A stretch of DNA of 10,708 nt, from contig NWUY0300049867.1 in assembly GCA_004151065.3 (NCBI GenBank), positions 22,642-33,349 of the forward strand, written 5' to 3'. The translations under genes were made by a program, and so were the position numbers. Positions within the stretch are counted from its first letter, which is position 1. The number at the start of each line of letters is the position of its first letter. The DNA comes from Larix sibirica (Eukaryota; Streptophyta; Pinopsida; Pinales; Pinaceae). This document shows, piece by piece, positions 1-8,072 of this stretch. The notes under the pieces are model-generated. The model saw only the letters and a list, made by a program, of their open reading frames with translations. It ran no database searches and had not been told where the DNA came from.

Positions 1-73
1 ACTAATAGGTCCAAAATGACCACAAGATGTCATTGACATAATAGCAAAGATTAGATGAATATTTATAATTTAA

Positions 74-250
74 ATCCATGAAAGCATCTTCTCAAAAGAG
101 AATATCTTCACACTCAAAGGTGTGCTTGCAGTTGGAAGAGCAAAAAGCTTTGCAAATCAACTGCTAGTATTTAATGACAAATCATATATTCCAGATAATG
201 TTATACAAGAATTTGGCTTGGTATCCTACTACACTGCATACCTCCATTGA
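74..250 (+). other. Protein-like open stretch, possible exon fossil of an unknown gene
   Basis: The frame is open for 58 codons, from just after a TAA (71-73) to a TGA at 248-250. There is no ATG at its start. The composition is protein-like rather than AT-rich noise, with segments such as LKGVLAVGRAKSF and IPDNVIQEFGLV. A GT at 221-222, after TTG, could be a splice donor, which would end an exon at 220. The AG dinucleotides at 97-100 could be an acceptor, but no convincing pyrimidine tract precedes them. I do not recognise the family. An open run of this length in AT-rich DNA is uncommon but can arise by chance, so this is a candidate exon or pseudo-exon only. Confidence 0.28.
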
Positions 251-764
251 CATTTGCAATTCTCGTTTGCATGTCTATACATACCCATGCATCTATGCTT
301 GAAGCTAATATCATGAACATTACTACTTGCAACTTTTGTTTACATAATTTTATGAATGTTTGATTTATTTCCCCTACATTTTACCTTCATATTCCATCTA
401 AACCAAAACCATAACAATATTTCGAGGTTCTCTAACTTTGTACCCAACCGGTATAGACTTTAGAGGTAACACTTCCCAACATTCAAAATTTATGAGAATA
501 AAAAATGCAAACACATTATATAAATTCAAACAAATGATAACGAAATGGTAAAGAAAGAAAAAACAAAGTTCAAATGTAGATGGAACATAGCCTTTTTAAA
601 TGTACTTAATTCTTTGTTGAGAAATATTTTGTTATTAATAGAAGTACATATATATAAAAGAAAGAGAAAGTGATTGTGAAATGGGTTACCTTACTTTTTC
701 TTTTAGGTTCAATTTTCAAGGAATATAGATCACTTAACCTATGATCCATTTGGGAAAATGTCTT
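251..764. other. AT-rich stretch with nothing recognisable
   Basis: Both strands have frequent stops in every frame. No transposon domain, RNA gene or structured repeat was seen. The text is simple AT-rich intergenic sequence with short A-runs. Confidence 0.6.
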
Positions 765-1036
765 TAGAATTTTAAATAATAATATTTAAATAATATTTAT
801 ATTATATTTTATGGGTTTTAAATTACAACGAGGGTTAGAACTTTAAATAACAATATTTAAATAATATTTATATTATATTTTATGGGTTTTAAATTACAAC
901 GAGGGTTTATCTTTACTTATGATGTGAGGTTTAAGATTTGGTACAATATTTATATAATATTTATTTTATATTTTATGGGTTTTGAATTACAACGAGGGTT
1001 TATCTTTACTTATGATGTGAGGTTTAAGATTTGGTC
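765..1036. repeat. AT-rich tandem direct repeat, three copies
   Basis: The phrase ATGGGTTTT, followed by AAATTACAACGAGGG or GAATTACAACGAGGG, occurs at 811, 882 and 975. The first step is 71 bp. The second is 93 bp, because copies 2 and 3 also share a tail of about 40 bp (TTTATCTTTACTTATGATG then GAGGTTTAAGATTTGG). Each copy is preceded by an AT-only block of the type AATATTTAAATAATATTTAT. The plus-strand frame at 882-1112 is open only because this repeat is duplicated in it: its peptide contains the same roughly 18-residue block twice. It is not a credible gene. Copies 2 and 3 are very similar, which suggests a fairly recent local duplication. Confidence 0.85.
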
Positions 1037-1260
1037 TTATTATAGTATACAAAGGTGTCTGGAGAGCATTGATAACATTATTTATGAGCATATATTAATT
1101 GTTTTAGTTTAAATATGTTAGAAGTTGGAATTTTTTGGTACATTATTATTATTATTTTTGTTTGAAAGTTTGTTAAAATTTAAGTAGAAGTGTGAAATTG
1201 TTAAGATTGTACAATTTAAGTGTGAGGGGTATTGAGGGTGTCGAATCTATTTATACATTT
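1037..1260. other. AT-rich spacer with a short ATT microsatellite
   Basis: A short (ATT)n run of four to five units lies at about 1142-1155. The rest is AT-rich sequence without coding signal. It leads into the degenerate left edge of the 245-bp array, where the first recognisable match is AAAAATGC at 1261. Confidence 0.55.
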
Positions 1261-1465
1261 AAAAATGCAATTTAAGTTATCCAGAAACCTATTCTAACAC
1301 TACACACCATAGAATTCTGAAATATTTAATCACAAACCTATACGGACGGGAAACCTATGATGATATCCAGCTGATGGAAAGACTAAGAATTAAAATTGGG
1401 AAAAAGTTGTTGATCTGGCATTTTATGCGCCTTGGAAGCAACTTTTCTTTCCATAATTTGTCCTA

Positions 1466-1702
1466 ATGATGAATCCAGCTAAGGATTCNGAAATGTCGAC
1501 AACAAAAATGCCAACCGTGGATTATCTAGAAACCGATTCTAATACTGCACACCATGGAAATCTGAAATCTTTAATCACAAACCTATACGGAAGGGAAACC
1601 TGTGATGATATCCAGCTGATGGAAAGACTAAGAATTAAAATTGGGAAAAAAGTTGATGATCTGGCATTTTATGCACCTTGGAAGCAACTTTTCTTTCCAT
1701 AA
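1466..1702 (+). other. Small open frame in unit B of the 245-bp array
   Basis: From the ATG at 1508 this copy reads 64 codons to a TAA at 1700-1702. It includes the conserved segments MPTVDY, NLYGRETCDDIQLM, RLRIKIGKK and FYAPWKQLFFP. An apparent start at 1466 would pass through the ambiguous base at 1489, so the ATG at 1508 shared by most units is the better reference point. I do not recognise the peptide. It has no signal peptide or membrane segment; its middle is charged and its end is aromatic. Whether it was ever translated is unknown. Confidence 0.2.
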
Positions 1703-1752
1703 TTTGTCCCGATGATGAATCCAGCTAAGGATTCGAAACGTCAACAACAAAA

Positions 1753-2487
1753 ATTCCAACTGTGGATTATCCAGAAACTGATTCTAACACTGCACACCAC
1801 AGAAATCTGAAATCTTTAATCACAAACCTATATGGAAGGGAAACCTGTGATGATATCCAGCTGATGTAAAGACTAAGAATTAAAATTGGGAAAAAAGTTG
1901 TTGATCTGGCATTTTATGCGCCTTGGAAGCAAATTTTCTTTCCATAATTTGTCTTGATGATGAATCCAACTAAGGATTCGAAACGTCGAAAACAAAAATG
2001 CCGACTGTGGATTATCCTTAAACCTATTCTAACACTGCACACCATAGAAATCTGAAATATTTAATCACAAACCTATATAGACGGGAAACCTGTGATGATA
2101 TCCAGCTGACGGAAAGACTAAGAATTAAAATTGGGAAAAAAATTGTTGATCTGGCATTTTATGCGCCTTGGAAGCAACTTTTCTTTCCATAATTTGTCCT
2201 GATCATGAATCCAGCTAAGGATTCGAAACGTCAACAACAAAAATGCCGACCGTGGATTATCCTAAAACCTATTCTAACACTACACACCACGGAAATATGA
2301 AATCTTTAATCACAAACCTATACGAAAGGGAAACCTGTGATGATATCTAGCTGACAGAAAGACTACGAATTAAAATTGGGAAAAAAGTTGTTGATCTGGA
2401 ATTTTATGCGCCTTGGAAGCAACTTTTCTTTCCATAATTTGTCCTGATGATGAATCCAGCTAAGGATTCAAAATGTCGAAAAGAAAA
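1753..2487 (+). other. Units C, D and E of the array: same frame, each broken by a stop
   Basis: These three units carry the same frame as units B, F, G and H but are interrupted. Unit C has ATT in place of the start ATG and a TAA in the QLM-RLR region (GATGTAAAG, about 1864). Unit D has a TAA soon after the start (CCTTAAACC, about 2018). Unit E has a TAG where the others have CAG of DIQL (about 2347). Otherwise the reading frame is kept without indels. Independent nonsense changes in three of eight copies argue that the frame is not under strong constraint in this array. Confidence 0.75.
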
Positions 2488-2790
2488 ATGCCGACCGTGG
2501 ATTATCCGGAAACCTATTCTAACACTGCACACCACGGAAATTTGAAATATTTAATCACAAACCTCTACGGAAGGGAAACCTGTGATGATATCCAACTGAT
2601 GGAAATACTAAGAATTAAAATTGGGAAAAAAGTTTATGATATGGCATTTTATGTTCCTTGGAAGCAACTTTTCTTTCCACAATTTGTCCTAATGATGAAT
2701 CCAGCTAAGGATTCGAAACGTCGACAACAAAAATGCCGACTGTGGATTATCCAGAAACCTATTCTAACACTGCACACCACAGAAATTTGA
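2473..2790 (+). other. Read-through open frame spanning units F and G
   Basis: In unit F the usual terminal TAA is CAA (CCACAATTTG at about 2677), so the frame does not stop after FFP. It runs on through FVLMMNPAKDSKRR into unit G, in a different frame from that unit's own peptide, and ends at 2788-2790. The conserved part starts at 2488. CAA may be ancestral or a local change; one copy cannot decide this. Confidence 0.25.
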
Positions 2791-2927
2791 AATATTTAAT
2801 CACAAAACTATATGGAAGGGAAACTTGTGATGATATCCAGCTGATGGAAAGACTAAGAATTAAAATTAGGAAAAAAAATGCTGATATGGCATTTTATGCT
2901 CCTTGGAAGCAACGTTTCTTTCCATAA
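2733..2927 (+). other. Small open frame in unit G of the 245-bp array
   Basis: This is an intact 64-codon version of the repeat frame, from the conserved ATG to a TAA. It has a few replacements relative to other units: K in ITKLYG, KKNADM in place of KKVVDL, and R in WKQRFF. Its function is unknown and no partner or promoter is visible. Confidence 0.2.
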
Positions 2928-2962
2928 TTTGTCCTGATGATGAATCCAACTAAGGATTTGAA

Positions 2963-3172
2963 ATGTTGACAACAAAAATGCCGACCGTGGATTATCCGGA
3001 AACCTATTCTAACACTACACACCACGGAAATCTGAAATATTTAATCATCAACCTATATGGAAGGGAAAACTGTGATGATATGCAGTTGATGGAAAGACTA
3101 AGAATTAAAATTGGGAAAAAAGTTGTTGATCTGGCATTTTATGCGCCTTGGAAGCAACTTTTCTTTCCATAN
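2963..3172 (+). other. Open frame in unit H, cut at the array edge
   Basis: The frame matches the other units from the ATG at 2978 and stays open through WKQLFFP. It then meets the N at 3172, exactly where similarity to the array stops. Its terminal codon therefore cannot be read. The extra upstream codons from 2963 are not shared as an open frame with most copies. Confidence 0.2.
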
Positions 3173-3631
3173 TGAGCTACAACTCTGTCTTTGAACATAT
3201 GATGGACTACCTCACTTCGCACACATCGACTCAATCTTCGTGCATCAGTTAAACCTCTTCACTTCGCAAATATTCTGATATACCTCAAATCTGTCTATGT
3301 GGTTCTATCTTAGAACATATGTGACTGTTTGCATGTTGTTTATGATACTGTCATTCAGTCCCCACGCACTTCACATCTTTGTTAATTCTTCCTTTCTATC
3401 ATCGCACATCCATCACAGATTCACAATCTCATTTTTCACACCTTTAGTTATATCATTCCTTTGTTTGAGGGCACTTGGATCTTCATCTAGATCATCCTAT
3501 TATGGTTCCACAAGCCCTTGATGCCCTGAAAAACTATGCATTTGTATCTTCCATCTTTCCTACAAGCTCTACATCCTTACTCTCAAGCTTCAAGCTTGCC
3601 TCCATTTACGATCCCGACTTCTTATTTATAG
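3173..3631. other. Non-repeat DNA interrupting the 245-bp array (LTR-like or foreign insert)
   Basis: The next ATGCC of the array would be expected at 3223 but is found at 3716, so about 493 bp of extra DNA separates units H and I. The stretch is pyrimidine-rich and G-poor on the plus strand. It contains loose internal echoes: CACTTCGCA at about 3213 and 3260, and GAACATATG at about 3193 and 3312. It begins TGAGC directly after the N at 3172, and TG starts are usual for LTRs. However, I see no target-site duplication and no matching second LTR. The overlapping plus-strand open frames at 3297-3521 and 3475-3681 have no recognisable domain. This could be an LTR piece, another inserted element, or an assembly join. 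Confidence 0.5.
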
Positions 3632-3776
3632 ATTTCATATTTCTGTGGTGTGTAGTGTTGGAATGGGTTTCCAGAGGATGAATCCAGCTAAGGATTCGAA
3701 ACATCGACAACAAAAATGCCGACCGTGGATTATCCGGAAACCTATTCTAACACTGCACACCACAAAAATATGAAAT
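3632..3776. repeat. Foldback: 41-bp inverted copy of array sequence facing the last unit
   Basis: Positions 3632-3672 match the reverse complement of 3736-3776 at 37 of 41 bases, with four substitutions and no indel. The loop is 63 bases (3673-3735). The right arm is the normal-orientation ninth unit (GGAAACCTATTCTAACACT...). The left arm is an inverted copy of the same unit segment (...AGTGTTGGAATGGGTTTCC). Both arms lose the match at about the same unit position, just after the GAAAT motif, as expected for the ends of a hairpin or terminal-inverted-repeat element. If transcribed, the RNA would fold into a long stem. Confidence 0.85.
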
Positions 3777-3780
3777 ATTT
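3676..3780 (+). repeat. Ninth, partial unit of the 245-bp array
   Basis: From GGATGAATCCAGCTAAGG at 3676 to GAAATATTT at 3780 the sequence follows the 245-bp unit in direct orientation. The shared ATG is at 3716. The match ends at about 3781, where other units continue with ATCACAAACC and this one continues AAGATTG. Its repeat frame is therefore truncated after about 22 codons. It doubles as the loop and right arm of the foldback. Confidence 0.9.
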
Positions 3781-4784
3781 AAAGATTGTATAGTTGGATT
3801 CCAGTTCTGATAGTGTAAAAAATTTCAAATCGTATAACGTTAGACTACTTCTATACTAATATAATGAAACATGTGAAGCATAAAAATATGAGAAACATTT
3901 TAGTTATCTATGGAGAATTAAAGTCAAAGTATGAAGTTAACCAAAGATACAAATGTGCAATACCTTAGTTTATGGGTTGCACATATTGCATGGTAATCAT
4001 TTGAAACTCGTGCAAGCTTCTTATACGTCATCAACAAAGTAAATTCTTCAATCCAACAACCGCTACATTGTTTCCATGCAAATTTTTAACTTGTAAATGC
4101 CAAGTTCATGCAATTTATACCAATTATGATGAGGTCTTAGAGTTATCAAGCACAATTGCATGAGCTAACTTGGGAAACATGTTCACTTCCCATGCATTGC
4201 ATTCTCCAAGAAAAATTCTAAATATAGGGATGTCTAAAGGGTTAAAGGAATTCAATGAATACAATTTTATGTTACACATCTTGGGATTGTGAGCCATTTG
4301 ATACATTCAACTCATTATGCCTCACTAGTGATGACATCAATCATTTCATCCTTCATTGGGAGAAATTTATTCCAATGATCACCAATGTCCAAGAGAGAGC
4401 CACAAAGAGGATAAAACACTTTCGACAAGCAACCTTGAAGGTCATTTGCATAGTTCACTCTAAGTGACATTATTCCTATTTGTAATCTTCTTTTCCATTT
4501 CCATTGATACAAGGCATGGGGTTTTCTGTCAACCATTTTATGTATCTACCCATTGGAAGGAATTCTAACTTACTGATATTCTTAAGAAATTGTAATGTTG
4601 TTGTTTAATTGTCATTATACAACCAATTCACAAAGGGGATTCTTCAAAGGTTTGGTTCATTTGTTTCTATAAATTTATGTAATTTGCATATTAAATAAAA
4701 TAATTAACTTGGCTTTGGTCACTCACATATTTACACATTTTTATTTTCTTCTTGAACCAACAACTCCAACATGTTGTTTAGATT
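3781..4784. other. Spacer without a recognisable gene
   Basis: Three short open frames overlap here on opposite strands (4124-4306 minus, 4255-4467 plus, 4315-4536 minus; 60-73 codons). None shows a known domain, and they mask one another, so at most one could be real. The plus frame has a mildly protein-like tail (HWEKFIPMITNVQERATKR). I cannot assign it. The rest is AT-rich, with stops in all frames. Confidence 0.5.
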
Positions 4785-5040
4785 CATTTGATACATCCTT
4801 ACACTAAATAACCCACAACAAAATGGCTACTCAACTAGGAATGAATTCCTATATTTCTTCTTTTAGTTGGACACCTAGTCACTCACCACCATGGAGTTGA
4901 CTCTATGATTTCCTCAACACCTTGTTGTGCAAACAAAACTTTTTTATTTTTTACATTCCATCCCATAAATTGCTTTTACACCAATGCACAAGTTTCAATT
5001 TTCCTACATCAACTTGCTCTCTCGCATAGCCTACACTCGA
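4785..5040 (+). pseudogene. Faint Ty1/copia integrase-like remnant
   Basis: A short frame at about 4801-4850 reads LNNPQQNGYSTRNE. This resembles the strongly conserved PQQNG...RN segment near the end of the copia integrase catalytic core. Shortly downstream, in other frames, come weak echoes of the next part of the domain (an HHHGVDSMIS stretch at about 4885-4915, then a proline-containing segment). Stops and frame changes are dense. It is clearly a fossil if real, older than the copy at 8190-8770, and the claim rests mainly on the one motif. Confidence 0.4.
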
Positions 5041-6948
5041 TATGCATGATTAGGCCCATGCAAACATGCAAAAATTGATTTTTGAAAGCACTTTCTAATC
5101 AACTTTCTTTCTGAATTTTACACGACCTTTTTAATTAGATTTTCACTTTTTTAGGCACTAAACAATACATAATTAACTTGTTAGATTTAACTAATTCGAA
5201 CTGGACTTCATGTAACCATGTAGTTTCAATCTTACTCCAAATTCGTGGGTCAAATTCAACTTTCCTCTTCAAACATGGAATATTTGCTATGGATTTGGGA
5301 CCATCATTCAAATATATTAGATAGTGAAGAATCTTTGAGTTTTAGATAAGACCTATTAACGAAGATATTGGCATTATCCTTGACTTGATAGTTTTTGGCA
5401 AATGGTTGTAACCACATGAGAAATTAGTGGATATGGATTTATTATTTGTTATTTTAGTTTCAAAGGAAGTTCATGCATAAAAGAGAGTGCCTTCTCCATT
5501 CTATGAGAGAACTCTCAGATCAATAATCCAATTTATGATGGAATAAATCATATTTTGTGAGATCCTGTTTTATTATATGTTTTGTACTTTTATAATTTAT
5601 GTAGTTTGCAATTAGACCAATTTAATTATGTGGCAGATTAACATCAATTCTCCATTCTATAGAGTATGATCCTGCTTCGAAAGGATGGAGAGTTGATTAG
5701 TGTGGATTGTCTGTTATTTATTCTCCACTAGTGTGTTTCCTTTTTGAAATGATTATTTTCCTTTATGCAAGTGTGTTTCCCTTTTATCAAAGCTTGCTAA
5801 CAATGGGAGCAATTGTTCATGGAAATCATGCAAGGAGACAACTTGGTGATAGCAGGGTCCCTACCCAATAACATGATCGGTTCCAAGTACATGATCATTG
5901 CTAAGAATGATTGAGCTTGATTTTGATTTATGAAGTGTGGTGTGTTTCATTTATTTTTATGTAGTTGATTTCACAAGTTTAAGCATAAGTATAATAGGCA
6001 TTAAGCATTTTAAGTAGATCATGCTACATATGATCTATTTTTTCATATATTATTCCTGACATTACATAAGTTTACGAACTCCGGAGTGATAATTAAATGT
6101 AACATAGTTTAGGCGTATAAATTGATAGAAACACTAAGCTCTCACATCCATAACATAGGTATGTGGTTACATGAGCGGACAAGAATGAATAATGTGAAAG
6201 GGTGTGCTAGAAAATCCCCCCTATGGATAAGTGGAACTTCTCCTAAACCAAGATATCTATGGATTAAGACAGAAATAAAACAAATGGTTACTAACTTTCT
6301 CCTATATTTATTCTACATGCGTACAATAAAACAAGAATAGGAAAGAGTAGACAGGGATAGATAACCTACCTCCTTCTGGATGGTTATCCTAGCTACTCCA
6401 ACCCTTAATTTTGATGTCCAAGATCCAAATGATAGAGAAGACCTGCAATAACAGAGACAAATACCTTCCTTCCTACTACAATGTATTGTTAAGCATAAGA
6501 AAATATATATTTACATTGAATGCAACAATGTCAAAATACATTCCATTAATGAAACAAGTATGGGAGAAATAGGTCAAGTTCACTATTAATTAGAAAACAA
6601 GGAAGCACTAACATCCATGATCTCAATTTGGTTACAACTCCTTCAAGCGTTCCTCTCCATCCCCTTTAGGATTATAGAACCATAAGTTTGATATTTCAAA
6701 AATTTTCTTCTCTCCCTTTACCCAAATAATAGATTCAATATATATGATGTGAAAGATCAATGACCATGGATAAAGGTTTGGATCAGAGGAGGATATGATG
6801 GATCTGAGATGATTGACCTACTTAGAATGGAAAGGAGGAAAATATTCAAAATATAGACTCAACCACTCAAATTTGGATCCTAAATTCAAGTCAAGGCGGT
6901 GGAACCAATGTCATTGCTCCCCTAAAGTAGGACAAATAGATATGACAT
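5041..6948. other. Long AT-rich stretch, nothing recognised
   Basis: No domain, RNA gene or clear repeat was seen on either strand. The open frame at 6122-6340 (72 codons) and the frame beginning at 6813 (62 codons, running to 7001) have no recognisable motif and lie between stops typical of this base composition. A perfect 10-base palindrome, ACTCCGGAGT, lies at about 6079-6088. It is too short to interpret. Confidence 0.55.
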
Positions 6949-7020
6949 GGGAGATCATCTCCCCTAGAACTAGAAACCTGAGGTCATCTCCCCCTACATA
7001 AGGCAAGGGAGGAGATGACC
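6949..7020. repeat. Cluster of inverted repeats around GGAGAT(G/C)A
   Basis: GGGAGAT at 6949-6955 and ATCTCCC at 6957-6963 form a 7-bp palindrome around one base. Twenty bases on, GGTCATCTCC at 6982-6991 pairs perfectly with GGAGATGACC at 7011-7020 (10 bp, 19-base loop). The pairing extends a few bases inward with one bulge. The same ATCTCC word thus occurs three times in 72 bases. It could be a small hairpin in an unrecognised element. No T-run or promoter context gives it a role. Confidence 0.6.
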
Positions 7021-7910
7021 CTAAAAAAAAGCCTAAATCATGAGTAAAAGATTGGGTTTTGACCTCCAATTCATGGAGTTGACTCCCAAACATGGTTAAG
7101 GAGTGGACTATGGGTTGAATTATATTTTTTTATGTCTCTAGGGAGCATGATAACCACACTTTCATGATGACAAAACAAGATACTAAGGAATGATACCAAG
7201 TGTGGAATTTTGGAGTATAACAAAGGGATTTCTCCTCTTTTATTTATATGAAAGATGAGGGAGGGTAACAATAACAAGTGGACCTAGTCAACTATAAACA
7301 ACCCAAATAAACAATAGATAGGATCACATGTGAAGCACTCCAACAATAAGCGACACATCTCAATATTCAAGGCATGCAAATCCAACAAGAAAGGGTCCAA
7401 GGCTAAGTTCTCCTCAATAAAGGTCCAACACTACTCCTCCAAAATCCTCCAATGCTCCAACACTCCCTCCTAATTGATGTGTACCTCTAGGTCCACCCCA
7501 CCTACATGATCACTCTTGAACTTGAGAATCCACAAGTCAAGTACATGAGTCAATGCACAAAACCAAGTGTTCCCATTATATATAGGACTCGATGCCCTCA
7601 TAAAAAATGCACAATGATCCTCCTCGAAGTATTTTCATCTTCCCAAGCAAGAGAGCAACCTTTCCATGTGCACATCATGAATAATTTCTCCATGCCATCT
7701 AGGTCTCACACAATCAAAGGAAATGTGTCACACAAACATCATGTTATGTCATCTTAATCCATGAGAAAGCTATCTCCAATGTTTATTTCCGTCTTAGTAC
7801 AACCAAGGGTAATCGATACACCATGCAATCCACCTCACATGAAAAAACCCTAAGCATCATGCAAACACTTTAAGAGTAACCTCAAAAGTGACCACTACCA
7901 GGAGAATCAC
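7021..7910. other. Spacer with a G-poor plus strand, no gene recognised
   Basis: From about 7320 to 7520 the plus strand is markedly poor in G and rich in C and A, with loosely recurring words such as TCCAACACT and CTCCTCC. The open frames at 6911-7093 (minus), 7071-7277 (minus) and 7506-7757 (plus, 83 codons) lack recognisable domains. This resembles decayed untranslated or LTR-type sequence, but I cannot assign it to an element. Confidence 0.45.
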
Positions 7911-7923
7911 TTTTCAATTGAGA

Positions 7924-8072
7924 GGTTGGTTTTAAGGTGTTTTTTCATAGCAACATTATGGATTTTTTAAGGACATAGTTTCAAAAGGTTGTAATTTTAA
8001 CCCCCAACACCCCCCACCAAAAAGGTTGTTATTGGTAGTATCAATTTTCTATTTGGGGGTTGGTTTTAAGGT
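7924..8072. repeat. Short direct repeat with an internal inverted repeat
   Basis: GGTTGGTTTTAAGGT occurs exactly at 7924-7938 and again at 8058-8072 (134-bp step). Between them, AACCCCCAA at 7999-8007 is the reverse complement of TTGGGGGTT at 8053-8061. AAAAGGTTGT also recurs at about 7984 and 8032. A C-rich run (CCCCCAACACCCCCCACC, 8001-8018) sits in the middle. These could be ends of a small mobile element or LTR border sequence, but no target-site duplication was found. Confidence 0.55.

Larger units (their letters stand above)
1261..3172 (+). repeat. Tandem array, 245-bp unit, eight copies
   Basis: The marker CCTTGGAAGCAA falls at 1430, 1676, 1921, 2166, 2411, 2656, 2901 and 3146. The steps are 246 once and then 245 six times. 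The extra base in the first step is the ambiguous N at 1489. Units counted from the conserved ATGCC(G/A)AC position start at 1265, 1508, 1753 (ATT instead of ATG), 1998, 2243, 2488, 2733 and 2978. The first unit is degenerate at its left end and has a one-base deletion in its A-run. The last is cut off at the N at 3172. After the first unit the copies differ almost only by substitutions. Since 245 is not a multiple of three, the array cannot encode one continuous repetitive protein. This is satellite-like DNA of unknown family, possibly amplified from part of a transposon. Confidence 0.95.

Noticed and set aside
882-1112. 76-codon plus-strand open frame
   Set aside because: It is the AT-rich direct repeat read twice. 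The duplicated peptide block comes from DNA duplication and has no domain.
1261-3172. CRISPR-like array
   Set aside because: Whole 245-bp units are repeated head to tail with no unique spacers, and the context is plant retrotransposon DNA.
3173-3673. Solo LTR with TG...CA ends
   Set aside because: TG and CA can be found at these points, but the flanks show no target-site duplication, and the right end is an inverted copy of the array repeat and not a typical LTR end.
3297-3681. Two overlapping plus-strand frames with a hydrophobic, membrane-like start
   Set aside because: The hydrophobicity follows from pyrimidine-rich DNA (Phe, Leu, Ser codons). The second frame ends in the inverted copy of the repeat, so it is a composite and not a gene.
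4124-4536. Three open frames on opposite strands
   Set aside because: They overlap one another, have no recognisable domain and lie in AT-rich sequence. None could be preferred.
6122-6340. 72-codon plus-strand frame
   Set aside because: No motif, no related neighbour and no promoter context. Its length is within chance.
7506-7757. 83-codon plus-strand frame
   Set aside because: It lies beside a G-poor stretch, and stops that need G are somewhat rarer in such sequence. The peptide has no known motif.
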